Below are positions 14,541 through 23,655 of a DNA stretch of 64,000 nucleotides, one piece after another. Position numbers and translations under genes: made by a program. The notes under the pieces are model-generated. The model was given only the letters and a program-made list of their open reading frames with translations, did no database searches and was not told the DNA's origin. Position 1 is the stretch's first letter, and each line of letters opens with the position of its first letter. This DNA is from an uncultured Bacilli bacterium (GTDB lineage: Bacteria; Bacillota_I; Bacilli_A; RF39; UBA660), in contig CAKORR010000001.1 in the NCBI GenBank assembly GCA_934101595.1, forward strand, positions 248,001 to 312,000, in the 5' to 3' direction.

Positions 14541-15644
14541 TTACACATCCATACTACTTAATATTTTTTTGGCTGTTACTTCCCAGGTAAAATTTTCAAC
14601 AATAGTCTTATGCAATTTTTCTCCCATCTGTCTCGTTAATTCCTTATTGCTAACCAATTCTTTTAATGCTTTTTCTAATTCTTCTTGTGAATTAACGATT
14701 ATTCCATTATTTTCACTAATAAAATAGCTTGTACCTCCATTAGGTGTAGCTATTACAGCGCATTTCATTAATCCCGCCTCTAATATACAGGTTGGTAATC
14801 CTTCTGGATAATGTGAAGGATGAACAAATATATTTGTCTTGGCATAAACTTTTAGCAAATCGTCAAAATTCATTTTTCCAAGAAATTTAATTTGATTATT
14901 AGCATATTTGTTTTTTAAATAATCCAAATAATTGCCTTCGCCCGCAATGGTTAATTCAATATTTTTATTGTTAAGTTTATTAAAAGCCGCAATTAAATCT
15001 TCTATTCCTTTTTCTTTTATTACTCTACCAGCATAAAGCACCCTAACCATTTTATCGCTTTTTCTAATTAAGATATCTTCGTCAAATCTATTTATAGAAT
15101 TATACCACACCCCATTAGATTTAATCTTAAAATGATTCAGCCAATTACAAGCGTCTTCAGAAACTCCATAAAAATAATCAGTATATTTTTTTACCATTCT
15201 TGTTAGAAAATGTTCATATATCGCACCAAACCAATCAAGCACCCTATTACTTACGCTTAAATGATTTGAACCATGTTCTATTAAGTAAACTGGTATATTA
15301 TTCTTTTTTCCGTATTTAGCACCAAACAAGGTTGTCAAATGAAATCTAGTATTTACTATTATTCTATCAATTTTATATTTATTTAGTTCTTTCACAGCTA
15401 CTCTGTATTCTTTATTAAAATGGTTAATTAACGGATATCGATTCTTAAACAAACGATACACAGGAATTCGTATATATAATACACTGTTTTTGTGTTCAAC
15501 AGTTTTAACGTTGTCATAATTTGAACTAACAACTATTACTTTATAATTTAATTTAACTAACTGCTTAGATAGGTTATCAACATATCTTTCTATACCCCCA
15601 AGATGAGGTAAAGCATATCCACAAAAAATTGCAATTGTTTTCAT
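14541..15644 (-). CDS. GT4-family glycosyltransferase
   Basis: 367 aa, GT-B fold. The N-terminal domain opens with IAIFCGYALPHLGGIERYVDNL, the acceptor-side glycine loop of GT4 enzymes. The C-terminal donor domain has VRVLYAGRVIKEKGIEDLI (about 175-195), ELTIAGEGNYLDYL and the EX7E-type PSHYPEGLPTCILEAGLMK. It should transfer a sugar from a nucleotide donor to a lipid-linked oligosaccharide on the cytoplasmic face; the sugar is unknown. It stands apart from the big operon, behind a terminator (15865-15894) and next to decayed gene pieces, so it may be a leftover of an earlier cluster version. Confidence 0.92.
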   Translation of the reverse strand: MKTIAIFCGYALPHLGGIERYVDNLSKQLVKLNYKVIVVSSNYDNVKTVEHKNSVLYIRIPVYRLFKNRYPLINHFNKEYRVAVKELNKYKIDRIIVNTRFHLTTLFGAKYGKKNNIPVYLIEHGSNHLSVSNRVLDWFGAIYEHFLTRMVKKYTDYFYGVSEDACNWLNHFKIKSNGVWYNSINRFDEDILIRKSDKMVRVLYAGRVIKEKGIEDLIAAFNKLNNKNIELTIAGEGNYLDYLKNKYANNQIKFLGKMNFDDLLKVYAKTNIFVHPSHYPEGLPTCILEAGLMKCAVIATPNGGTSYFISENNGIIVNSQEELEKALKELVSNKELTRQMGEKLHKTIVENFTWEVTAKKILSSMDV

Positions 15645-15963
15645 ATCTAACTACTTTCTATCTATTAATGTTTTTTATTAGACGTTATTATCAGTAAAAA
15701 ATAACTGTATTTTTTTAAAATCGATACAATTAAACTATAATTTTTAACATAACTTGAACTCCCTTATCAAGATCGTAATTGCCCGCAAGGAAAATTCTAA
15801 TAAAATATGATCTTTCTATAAGCTATAATTGTAATTATTAATTATCTTTCTAAGATTATACAACAAAAAGAATGACATATCAATGTGTCATTCTCAGAGT
15901 GTAGACGCCCTCTAGGATTTTTAAAAAGTTTTTCTCTTAACAAATAAAGTATAATTAAAGTCA
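15645..15963. other. Intergenic region with a relic start codon
   Basis: Holds the terminator of the operon ending at 15964, a possible -10 (TATAAT near 15856) and, at 15750, an ATG with a good AAGGGAG site that encodes only MLKIIV before a stop (15730-15732). That looks like the start of a deleted gene or a short leader. Next to the terminator is a stretch (15894-15916, beginning TCAGAGTGTAGACGCCC) that resembles ends of mobile elements seen in Firmicutes, but I cannot support that firmly. Confidence 0.45.
15865..15894 (-). terminator. Terminator of the main glycan operon
   Basis: AGAATGACA, eight-base loop, TGTCATTCT and TTTTTG on the minus strand. A strong hairpin that closes the transcription unit beginning at 24705. 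Confidence 0.85.
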
Positions 15964-16443
15964 TTACAAGTTATCAATATAATCACTAATTAAATTAATA
16001 AGGTTATTAGTGTTGCTTACATATTTCTTCGGTTTAAATTTAGAAATAGTTTTTATAGCTTCCTTTAGAGATGCTAAATCGTAAGCACTTTTAATATATC
16101 CAAGATTAGAAAACTCTTCAACTATTTCAAGTTGATGATCGTTAGTGTGTTCATGATATTTTTCTCTTCTAGGCACAGCAATAACCTTTTTATTATATTT
16201 GAGTGGCGTCAAAATAGAGCCTACTCCTCCATGAGTAATAATGTATTTTGCGTTTTTTATTAGCTCGTTTAATTCATCAACTGGTTTTAAACTAAATGTT
16301 TTAATAACATCAGATGAATATTTAGTATGTCCAAGTTGAACGTAAACATCATCTTTTATCGTACCATCAATTACTAAATCTTCAACATATTTTACTAATC
16401 TTGTAAAATCTTTATCTTGAGTTCCTAATGTAACTAAAATCAA
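15964..16443 (-). CDS. Alg13-like catalytic subunit of a two-part glycosyltransferase (PssE/Cps14G type)
   Basis: 159 aa, GT28-type C-terminal domain. It starts ILVTLGTQDKDFTRLVKYV, the donor-domain loop (family VTVGTxxxxFxRLv), and has IITHGGVGSILTPLKYNKKVIAVPR (about 65-90), the UDP-sugar-binding site. The start should be the TTG at 16443: GGAGG lies nine bases upstream and TTGA overlaps the stop of the Alg14-like gene. An upstream TTG at 16452 is too close to that site. With its partner it forms a membrane-associated enzyme that usually adds the second sugar to the lipid-linked primer. A degraded copy of its 3' end lies at 13950. Confidence 0.92.
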   Translation of the reverse strand: MILVTLGTQDKDFTRLVKYVEDLVIDGTIKDDVYVQLGHTKYSSDVIKTFSLKPVDELNELIKNAKYIITHGGVGSILTPLKYNKKVIAVPRREKYHEHTNDHQLEIVEEFSNLGYIKSAYDLASLKEAIKTISKFKPKKYVSNTNNLINLISDYIDNL

Positions 16444-16916
16444 AATATCCAACCTCCATATTTAGCTTTTGGATAAAGACTCAACATGCTTTCCCACTGC
16501 ACAATAAATAAGTCTGCAAATTTATAAACTATCCTTCCCGTAATAGTTTTTGTCTTTATATTAGCCATAGACTCTATAAAAATTATTTTACTACCAAATA
16601 TTTTTCCTATCAAACACATAGGACCTGCCGTATGGGCTCCGGTTGTTATGATTACTTTAGGGCGAAACTTTAAATAAATAAAGAAACTTTTAAGTGTGTT
16701 ATATAATAATTTAAAAGGATATGTAAGCATGTGATCTTTGGTACCATATACCAAATAACTAACTTTGTTTTTATATTTTTTCTTTAAATACATTTTATCT
16801 TTTTCTTTTTCTGTTACTATATAATAATCATATTTTTTTAGTAGTGGTTTTAACTGACTAAGTTCATTAAAATGACCGCCAGTAGATGATATAAACATTA
16901 CTTTTTTCTTTTTCAT
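16440..16916 (-). CDS. Alg14-like membrane subunit of the two-part glycosyltransferase (PssD/Cps14F type)
   Basis: 158 aa. N-terminal MFISSTGGHFNELSQL is the family signature (SSGGHlxel), followed by YIVTEKEKD and the membrane-associating stretch with ITTGAHTAGPMCLIGK, then IFIESMANI, RIVYKFADLFIVQWE. Alg14-type proteins hold the Alg13-type catalytic subunit at the membrane and provide the acceptor half of the GT-B fold. It is coupled upstream (ATGA with the GT2 gene) and downstream (TTGA with the Alg13-like gene). Confidence 0.93.
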   Translation of the reverse strand: MKKKKVMFISSTGGHFNELSQLKPLLKKYDYYIVTEKEKDKMYLKKKYKNKVSYLVYGTKDHMLTYPFKLLYNTLKSFFIYLKFRPKVIITTGAHTAGPMCLIGKIFGSKIIFIESMANIKTKTITGRIVYKFADLFIVQWESMLSLYPKAKYGGWIF

Positions 16917-17875
16917 TTTACTAACCTTCTTACTAGATATCCCAAATATATTAAACTTTTGTTAAACAAAATAAAGAACAGTCCTTTAAATGATTTATAA
17001 AATAACTTATTTTTCCGATATTTTGGGAAATGCTTTTTAACCTCGCTATACGCAGTGTTCAAGGCTTTTTTAAAATCTTTTGGATTTTCAAAATTCATAG
17101 CTTGCTTTAAAAATGTTCCATAAATGTATCTAATATAGCAATATTCTAGTTCAAAATAAAATTTATTATACAAATTGTTATCTTTATAATAAGTTACTAA
17201 ACCATTCCAATTATCAATATAATTATAAAGTCTTTCATCATAGGTTTTAGATATTGCCCCACTTCTTTGAACATATTGATAAAATGGTTTTTTAACACAA
17301 CCAATACTCTTAACATAAGGTAAAACTCTATAAATAAATTCAACATCCTCATACCATACATTCTTTTTAAATAAAAGATCATGACTATTTAAAAATTCTC
17401 TTTTATATATTTTGTTCCATGCGGTAGGATATATATTTAACATTACACTTTTTATATCCGTTGTTTCTTTTTTTATAGCACTATCATGAGGTATGCAATC
17501 ATAATCATAAACGTAGAATAAATCACATACAACAATGTCATAACTTTTTTTGATAGCTTCATCATACATTTCTTTAAACATTCGAATATCTACAAAGTCA
17601 TCACCATCAACAAAGCCAATATACTCTCCATTTGCATGTTTAATTCCATAATTACGAGCATCAGATAATCCCCCATTTTCTTTTTTATAGCTTTTAATTT
17701 TAGTGGGATATTCTTTTTCATATTTAGAAATTATTTTATCACTATCATCTTTGGATCCGTCATTAACAACTACTATTTCAATGTCAAGAAGGGTTTGATT
17801 AACAAGTGATAGAAGACATTTTTCTAAATATTTAGAAACATTATATACCGGAACTATGACACTTACTTTTGGCAT
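16913..17875 (-). CDS. GT2-family glycosyltransferase
   Basis: 320 aa, GT-A fold. It has VSVIVPVYNVSKYLEKCLLS at the N-terminus, VVNDGSKDDS (about 37), ENGGLSDARNYGI (about 66) and the metal-binding FVDGDDFV (about 88). After the catalytic domain a C-terminal helical region ends in a hydrophobic stretch (YKSFKGLFFILFNKSLIYLGYL) likely to touch the membrane. Donor and acceptor unknown. It overlaps the polymerase gene upstream by 13 bp and the Alg14-like gene by 4 bp. Part of its RYIYGTFLK segment recurs in the relic at 13950. Confidence 0.93.
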   Translation of the reverse strand: MPKVSVIVPVYNVSKYLEKCLLSLVNQTLLDIEIVVVNDGSKDDSDKIISKYEKEYPTKIKSYKKENGGLSDARNYGIKHANGEYIGFVDGDDFVDIRMFKEMYDEAIKKSYDIVVCDLFYVYDYDCIPHDSAIKKETTDIKSVMLNIYPTAWNKIYKREFLNSHDLLFKKNVWYEDVEFIYRVLPYVKSIGCVKKPFYQYVQRSGAISKTYDERLYNYIDNWNGLVTYYKDNNLYNKFYFELEYCYIRYIYGTFLKQAMNFENPKDFKKALNTAYSEVKKHFPKYRKNKLFYKSFKGLFFILFNKSLIYLGYLVRRLVK

Positions 17876-19212
17876 AACTTCTCCTTTTTATAATTTAATT
17901 CATAATTTAATAATAATCCTATAATCATTAAAAAGAAAGGAAAAATTTGTGAATCATATACGGCATTTTCAGCGACAATATTTACTACAATAAATCCGGC
18001 AATTATTGTTAAACAAAGACCCAATAGTTCTTTTATAATACCTTTTTCTTTTAAATATCTTATGAAAAGATAAAGAACAGATAGTAAAATAAGCATGATA
18101 AAACTAATTAAAGAAAATATTCCAACTTCAGAATATAATAGAACTAAAGTTGAGTGAGGAAAAGTTTTATAATTCTTGAAATCAGGATAGTTCTTTATGT
18201 ATTCATTAGAATAAACATAGTCCCCATATGATCCAAATCCAATTCCAGTTTTATAATGATCTTTTGCTATAACATTTCCGATTTTTGATAATTGAATTCT
18301 AGTATTTAATGAAGCATCTGGTGTATATAAAATTGTTTCATCGCTGTCTTTATTTATGTCTACGGTATTATTCTTACTAGGTAAAAACTTAACTAATAAA
18401 TTACTTTGTAATAAGTCTTTTACTTCACTAAATGTATTGTTATATAAATCTTTTACTCCTGGTATTAAAAAACCAATTAATATCATGCCAATATAAAGAG
18501 GCGTCGTTATTTTGTTTATGATAGTTTTAAAGTTTAGAATTATAGTTAAAACTATAATACCTGAAAAAATCATAATTGCGGAACGAGTAAATGTTAGTAA
18601 CAATGATATATAAGCCATAAAAATTAATAATGCATAAATTATTTTAACTTTTTTCTCTTTAGCTTCATTAAGATAAAACGTAAAAAGCGGAATAATAATA
18701 TTTAAAAATATTCCATAATAAATAGTATTAAAAAATGATGTGGCAACCCTTCCCTTGGCCCCATGAAAGTGATATACCCCTACTGTAAATAGATTTATTT
18801 CAAATATGTATTCAAAATAGCTATAAACAAAAAGAATAACCGATGAAATAGTAAGCACTATTCTTAATTTGTTGTAATCATTTTTATCAAAACTTAAATT
18901 TACTACACTTATAAAAAACAAAAAACTCATTAAAAATTTACAAAAAGTGTATAAACTAACTGTTTTATTTGTACTAACAAATATTGAAGGAATTGTAAAT
19001 GCTAAAAATATTAAAGCTAATAATAAAAATTTATAGCCTTTTATTTCAAATTTCTTTTCCTTAAAAATATATATATAATTAATGACTGTTGTAATAAAAA
19101 GTAATATTAATCTTAATGGCACTTTATCAAAAATATCACTTATATTTTTAGGCATAAGTAAAAAGATTGCCATAAATATATTTAAAATAATACATGGTAT
19201 ATTTTTTTTCAT
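17863..19212 (-). CDS. O-antigen polymerase/ligase-like membrane protein (Wzy type)
   Basis: 449 aa with about 11-12 membrane helices. The large periplasmic loop carries the Wzy/WaaL features: FTRSAIMIF before it (about 210), then TGIGFGSYGDYV and FPHSTLVLLYSEVGI (about 335-390), where the conserved His and Glu of polymerases sit. It should join undecaprenyl-linked repeat units outside the membrane, working with the flippase at 21305 in the same operon. A second, shorter polymerase-like gene is at 42453. Confidence 0.88.
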   Translation of the reverse strand: MKKNIPCIILNIFMAIFLLMPKNISDIFDKVPLRLILLFITTVINYIYIFKEKKFEIKGYKFLLLALIFLAFTIPSIFVSTNKTVSLYTFCKFLMSFLFFISVVNLSFDKNDYNKLRIVLTISSVILFVYSYFEYIFEINLFTVGVYHFHGAKGRVATSFFNTIYYGIFLNIIIPLFTFYLNEAKEKKVKIIYALLIFMAYISLLLTFTRSAIMIFSGIIVLTIILNFKTIINKITTPLYIGMILIGFLIPGVKDLYNNTFSEVKDLLQSNLLVKFLPSKNNTVDINKDSDETILYTPDASLNTRIQLSKIGNVIAKDHYKTGIGFGSYGDYVYSNEYIKNYPDFKNYKTFPHSTLVLLYSEVGIFSLISFIMLILLSVLYLFIRYLKEKGIIKELLGLCLTIIAGFIVVNIVAENAVYDSQIFPFFLMIIGLLLNYELNYKKEKLCQK

Positions 19213-19215
19213 ATC

Positions 19216-20169
19216 TTACTTCCTTATCTTTATCAAAGCTTTTAATAATTTACTATTATTATGTCTAGCTAAAAAACATACTAATTTAAATTTTAGTGAA
19301 GATTTTTTTAAATATTTATTACTCTTCCAGCTTGGAAAGTATTCATTCATAACTTTACTTACCGGGGAATATAAATCACTAAAATTATCATAAACCGCAA
19401 ATTTAAGAGCCGTTGTTCTAACCAAATGAATAATAAATAAATATTCGATTTCATCATAATAGGCATCTAAATTCTTATTATTTAAAAATGTTTCATAAAC
19501 ATGTTTTAAAACACTTATAATATCATAAAACTTTTCATTAAAAGCTTTTTGATTCATGATAGAATTTTCTCTCTGATAATAGTAATATAATGCTTCATCA
19601 AGAAATCCTATGCGAATTGTCTTATTAACAAATGTTGGCATAAGGCATAAATCTTCATAATAGGTACCAATAGTAAACATATATTGATCAGTAAAAAGAT
19701 CCTTTTTTATTAAACGAGTACATGCCATGGGATGAGATATAATATAATTTTTTACATCATCAACACTATATTTTGGATTTGACTTTAATATTTCTTCGTG
19801 ATCATTAAAAACTTTAATAGAATCACATACGACAATTTCGTAAACATTTTTTTTAGCAAAATCATACATTTTTTCAATAAAATATGGACTTACATAGTCA
19901 TCACTATCTACAAAAGCTAAATATGAGCCTTTGGATTTTAGTATGCCATAATTACGAGCACTTGATAATCCACCATTTTCTTTTTCATAATATTTGATAA
20001 CTTTGGGATACTTTTCTTGATATTTTTTTAAAATATCTTTACTATTATCCGTTGATCCATCATTAACAATAATTATTTCAATGTCTTTGTATGTTTGATT
20101 AATTAAACTGTCCAAACACTTTTTTAAATATTTTTCGGTGTTATAAACTGGAACTATTATACTTATCAT
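19216..20169 (-). CDS. GT2-family glycosyltransferase
   Basis: 317 aa, GT-A fold, clearly a paralogue of the GT2 at 16913. It has ISIIVPVYNTEKYLKKCLDS, IVNDGSTDNS, ENGGLSSARNYGIL and FVDSDDYVSP, the acidic motif that binds metal and nucleotide sugar. The C-terminal third (about 210-317) is helical and basic. Specificity cannot be read from sequence. It is the gene after the GT4 at 20166, with an ATGA-type overlap, and it ends four bases before the polymerase start. Confidence 0.93.
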   Translation of the reverse strand: MISIIVPVYNTEKYLKKCLDSLINQTYKDIEIIIVNDGSTDNSKDILKKYQEKYPKVIKYYEKENGGLSSARNYGILKSKGSYLAFVDSDDYVSPYFIEKMYDFAKKNVYEIVVCDSIKVFNDHEEILKSNPKYSVDDVKNYIISHPMACTRLIKKDLFTDQYMFTIGTYYEDLCLMPTFVNKTIRIGFLDEALYYYYQRENSIMNQKAFNEKFYDIISVLKHVYETFLNNKNLDAYYDEIEYLFIIHLVRTTALKFAVYDNFSDLYSPVSKVMNEYFPSWKSNKYLKKSSLKFKLVCFLARHNNSKLLKALIKIRK

Positions 20170-21308
20170 CTAATCACGCCTTTATCTATTTCTTTAAATA
20201 ATTTAAGATACATTGCTAAACTATTTTTTACATTAAACTTTTTGTTGTATTCTTTGCATTCCCGGCTCATCTTTTTTAATAATCTCTTACTACTCATGAG
20301 TAAGATTAGTTTTTCTTTAAACTTTTTTAAATCATCAAAAGGGATAATAAAACCTGTTTTATTATTTATTACTTCTTCTTTACATGATTCACCAAAATCA
20401 AAAGTAATAGTTGGAACTCCGCACTCTGAAGCTTCCAAAATATTCATTGGAAATCCCTCATAAAGTGATGTATTTAAAGTTATAGATCCCGATAAAAAAG
20501 TTTCTTTAGCATTATCGGTTCGATCATGTATAAAAATTCGATTTTCATTTTCTATTTTTTTTACTAATTTTAAGGTTTCACTACCATCACCATAAATGTG
20601 CATAGTCCAATCTTTTAATTTTTTATTTTTAAATACATCTTTTACTATATCTATCATTAAGTCAATTCGTTTTTCCCTAGATAATCTGCTTACAATAATT
20701 ATTTTTTTGTTATCTAAAACCGGAGCTACTAAATCTGTATTAAACTTAACTGGATTGTATAAATAATGACAGTTATTTAACCCACTTTGTTTGGCTTTTT
20801 TACACGTTGCTTTAGATAGAAAAGCAAAATAAACTTTATTATTATATCTTTGATAAGTTTTAACATGTGACTTATTCTCATTATAAACTTTAAAAGAATT
20901 ATGATGAATTGATATAGTTTTATTTAAATAATTTTTAGGAATGCCATCTAATACTTGATAATGGGTAGCTACTATATAATCTGGTTTAAAGTTATTTATA
21001 AAAGTAGATAGTCTTTTTATATCATGTTTCCTATCAATTATTTCTTTTAGAGCTTTTACGGCCTTTTTTATTTCAAATTTAAATAAATATTTTTTTACAT
21101 CACTTCGAAAAGGAACTTCCCAACTTTTATTTTCTTCAACGCTATAAGCTTTAATGCCCTTTGTATCCTCTTTTTTAAAAGTTTCTCTAATGGCAATAAT
21201 ACGAGCATCATAACCACTATTATTTAACTCATCTATTAAAGCTTTATTAACACTCCATACTCCACCCTTAGTTGAAGCATGATTTTGAATAAATAATACT
21301 TTTTTCAT
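20166..21308 (-). CDS. GT4-family glycosyltransferase
   Basis: 380 aa, GT-B. N-terminal KVLFIQNHASTKGGVWSVNKAL, a donor domain with IIIVSRLSREKRIDLMI (about 205-222), MHIYGDGSETLKLV, and TSLYEGFPMNILEASECGVP (EX7E, about 280-300). It overlaps the start of the GT2 downstream and the end of the flippase gene upstream by four bases each, so it belongs to the tightly coupled assembly operon. Sugar unknown. Confidence 0.92.
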   Translation of the reverse strand: MKKVLFIQNHASTKGGVWSVNKALIDELNNSGYDARIIAIRETFKKEDTKGIKAYSVEENKSWEVPFRSDVKKYLFKFEIKKAVKALKEIIDRKHDIKRLSTFINNFKPDYIVATHYQVLDGIPKNYLNKTISIHHNSFKVYNENKSHVKTYQRYNNKVYFAFLSKATCKKAKQSGLNNCHYLYNPVKFNTDLVAPVLDNKKIIIVSRLSREKRIDLMIDIVKDVFKNKKLKDWTMHIYGDGSETLKLVKKIENENRIFIHDRTDNAKETFLSGSITLNTSLYEGFPMNILEASECGVPTITFDFGESCKEEVINNKTGFIIPFDDLKKFKEKLILLMSSKRLLKKMSRECKEYNKKFNVKNSLAMYLKLFKEIDKGVIR

Positions 21309-22804
21309 TTTGACCTCTTAAATAACTTTTTAAATCTATCAATGGATTTTAAACTTCCACATAAGTAAAAAATAATTAAAACAAATAATGAATTTATTAT
21401 TGTATAAATACTAAATATTATAAACCACATAATAATGTTATTTATAGAAAAATTACGCATTATGAAGTAACCCAAAAAGAAATCTATAATAGCTATAACA
21501 AAATACAAAGTATTCTTAACAAAGTAACGTTTAACACTTCTTTTAAAAGCGTACTTATATAATATAATTGTCTTCATTATATATTCAGCTAAAAATGTTG
21601 AAAAAGCTGTTGCTAATAAAACTCCGCCAATTCCTAAAAATTTTACTAGGCCTAATGAAAGAATTAAGTTAACTACCATATCTAAAATGGCACATTTTTT
21701 TGTTTCTTTAAACAGACCAAACGAAGTTGTAAATGTAGTTGTTGATAATTTTATTATATAGAAGAATAATAATATTACAAATGAAGAGGCAATCAAAGAT
21801 GTAGTGGCTATTTTATTTTCATACCATATGTTTATAAAATCATTTATAGATAATAATAAAGGTACACAGAGAATAATAGCAATCAAAAATAGTAAAGCAT
21901 TTAACTCTTCATAAATAAAGTAAGTTTCTTCACTATTTTCCTCTTTTTTATTACCAATTATTGCAACAATCGAAGAAGAAATTTTGCCCAAGATATTTTT
22001 TATCATATTAATTATATAGTTATATATCGAGTAAATTGCAACGGATGTTAAACCCATTATTTTTGAGATTATTAAAATATCAATATTTGAACCAACTAAT
22101 CCATTTACTTTATGAACTAACAAGTCCTTAACTTGATTAGAAAATGAATAATCGGGATTTTTAGCTTTAAATGAAATGTTTTTGCAATACTTTTTAGCAC
22201 AGCATGCAATTAAAATGTTTGATATTAACTTTACAATCGCATGCATGAGTAAGATGCTAATAAATGACATGCCCTTTATAAGCATAACTATTTCTAATAT
22301 GCTTAAAGCTATTTGTCCACATTGCAAACATAAATTACTAATGTATTTTTTCTCTTTGACTTCTAATAACACTTGATATGGAACAAAGAAATAAGCAATT
22401 ATATTGCTTAATGAAAATAATAAAAACACAATCATTAAATATGACATACTAAAGTCACAATCTTTAATGAAAAATTTTATAAAAAAAGACACAACAAAAG
22501 CAATTAAAAATATCGCTATTCCTATTAAATCAAAAGTTCTTTTACTTGCTGTTAATAACTCACTCATTTTTTTGTCATCTTTATTATGATTAGGTTTGTA
22601 CAATGAATAAAGCACTGCGGAAGTAAGTCCACCGTCAACAAGGGCTATATAAACCATTATTTGACTAAATAATTGATATAAGCCCAAAGTATCATTTCCT
22701 AGATATTTTATAAATAATTTAAGTTTAAAAATACCTAAAAAAGATATTATAATTAAAGGAATAACATCTGTTAAAAAGTTTAATATGCTTCTTTTTGTTT
22801 TCAT
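21305..22804 (-). CDS. Polysaccharide repeat-unit flippase (Wzx-like)
   Basis: 499 aa with about 14 membrane helices, the MATE/MVF-like fold of Wzx proteins. The N-terminus SILNFLTDVIPLIIISFLG is followed by IKYLGNDTLGLYQLFSQIM, the usual Gly-x-Tyr-x-hhxQ region of helix 2. It should flip undecaprenyl-diphosphate-linked repeat units outward for the Wzy-type polymerase at 17863. Its ATG follows directly on the LicD stop (TAAATG). Substrate specificity is not readable. Confidence 0.9.
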   Translation of the reverse strand: MKTKRSILNFLTDVIPLIIISFLGIFKLKLFIKYLGNDTLGLYQLFSQIMVYIALVDGGLTSAVLYSLYKPNHNKDDKKMSELLTASKRTFDLIGIAIFLIAFVVSFFIKFFIKDCDFSMSYLMIVFLLFSLSNIIAYFFVPYQVLLEVKEKKYISNLCLQCGQIALSILEIVMLIKGMSFISILLMHAIVKLISNILIACCAKKYCKNISFKAKNPDYSFSNQVKDLLVHKVNGLVGSNIDILIISKIMGLTSVAIYSIYNYIINMIKNILGKISSSIVAIIGNKKEENSEETYFIYEELNALLFLIAIILCVPLLLSINDFINIWYENKIATTSLIASSFVILLFFYIIKLSTTTFTTSFGLFKETKKCAILDMVVNLILSLGLVKFLGIGGVLLATAFSTFLAEYIMKTIILYKYAFKRSVKRYFVKNTLYFVIAIIDFFLGYFIMRNFSINNIIMWFIIFSIYTIINSLFVLIIFYLCGSLKSIDRFKKLFKRSK

Positions 22805-23653
22805 TTAATCACCGTTTGTTCTATTTTTACCTTTATTAAAATCTATTGCCACCGGATTGTGATTTCTTCTTTTTTCTTTTGGAGGCAATTTCATATAGTC
22901 ATTATATAAATTTTTTAAATAAACATCATAATTATTAGGAATTGGATATTTTTGCCCTTCAAAAAGTCCTTCTTCCCGAAGCGGAAATATATCACTTTTT
23001 TTTATATACTCTTTTTCGGTATTATAAGTGCCAACATAACATATTAAATGGTTAACATCCTTTTTTTCGTATGCCATCATTAATTTGTTTTGCATTTTAT
23101 AAAGCGTACTTACTTTAAAAATTGTCATTATTTTCGTAAATAATGGTCTTCGTGAATATTTACAAGAATAAACGCCTTGTTTAACAAATATAGCCTCAAC
23201 GATCAATTTAATTAAAAATGCTCTAAACTTTAAAGATTTAGTAAAACCATTATCAGGTACTTTATCGAAAGGAAAAATATCAACAAAAATTCCTTTATGA
23301 GTATTTAAATGACTAATAAATTGTTCGTCAATAGTTGTATTATTTTTTCTAACTTTCATAAATGGCAGCCAGTAATTTTTATCAGAGTCATATGTATGAA
23401 GAAAGTATTCACTTTCTTTTTCTTTTATGAAAGCTATTTTAAATTTTTCATAGTCTTCTCTAATCATTCCGATGTCTATATCATCATCCCAAGGAATAAA
23501 TCCTTTATGTCTAATAGATCCCAAAAGACTTCCTCCACATAAAAAATATTTAATGTTATTTTTTTTACATATTCGGTCTATCTCTTTTAAAATATCTATT
23601 TCTACTACGTGCAGTTTTTTTAATGTTTTATCATCTAATTCTTTATATTCCAT
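22805..23653 (-). CDS. licD: LicD-family phosphotransferase (phosphocholine or similar)
   Basis: 282 aa. LicD signature: DRICKKNNIKYFLCGGSLLG (about 27-46), SIRHKGFIPWDDDIDIGM (about 47-64) with the acidic metal-binding triad, and KGIFVDIFPFDKVP (about 145). LicD proteins attach phosphocholine or related phosphodiester groups from CDP-linked donors to sugars of surface polymers. No choline uptake or activation genes (LicA/LicC) are in the window, so the transferred group is open. It lies between the initiating transferase and the flippase, so decoration of the repeat unit before export is likely. Confidence 0.93.
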   Translation of the reverse strand: MEYKELDDKTLKKLHVVEIDILKEIDRICKKNNIKYFLCGGSLLGSIRHKGFIPWDDDIDIGMIREDYEKFKIAFIKEKESEYFLHTYDSDKNYWLPFMKVRKNNTTIDEQFISHLNTHKGIFVDIFPFDKVPDNGFTKSLKFRAFLIKLIVEAIFVKQGVYSCKYSRRPLFTKIMTIFKVSTLYKMQNKLMMAYEKKDVNHLICYVGTYNTEKEYIKKSDIFPLREEGLFEGQKYPIPNNYDVYLKNLYNDYMKLPPKEKRRNHNPVAIDFNKGKNRTNGD

Positions 23654-23655
23654 TT

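Noticed and set aside
15894..15916. Possible insertion-sequence end next to the terminator
   Set aside because: The stretch reminded me of element ends in Firmicutes, but there is no transposase, no matching inverted repeat and no target duplication that I can see.
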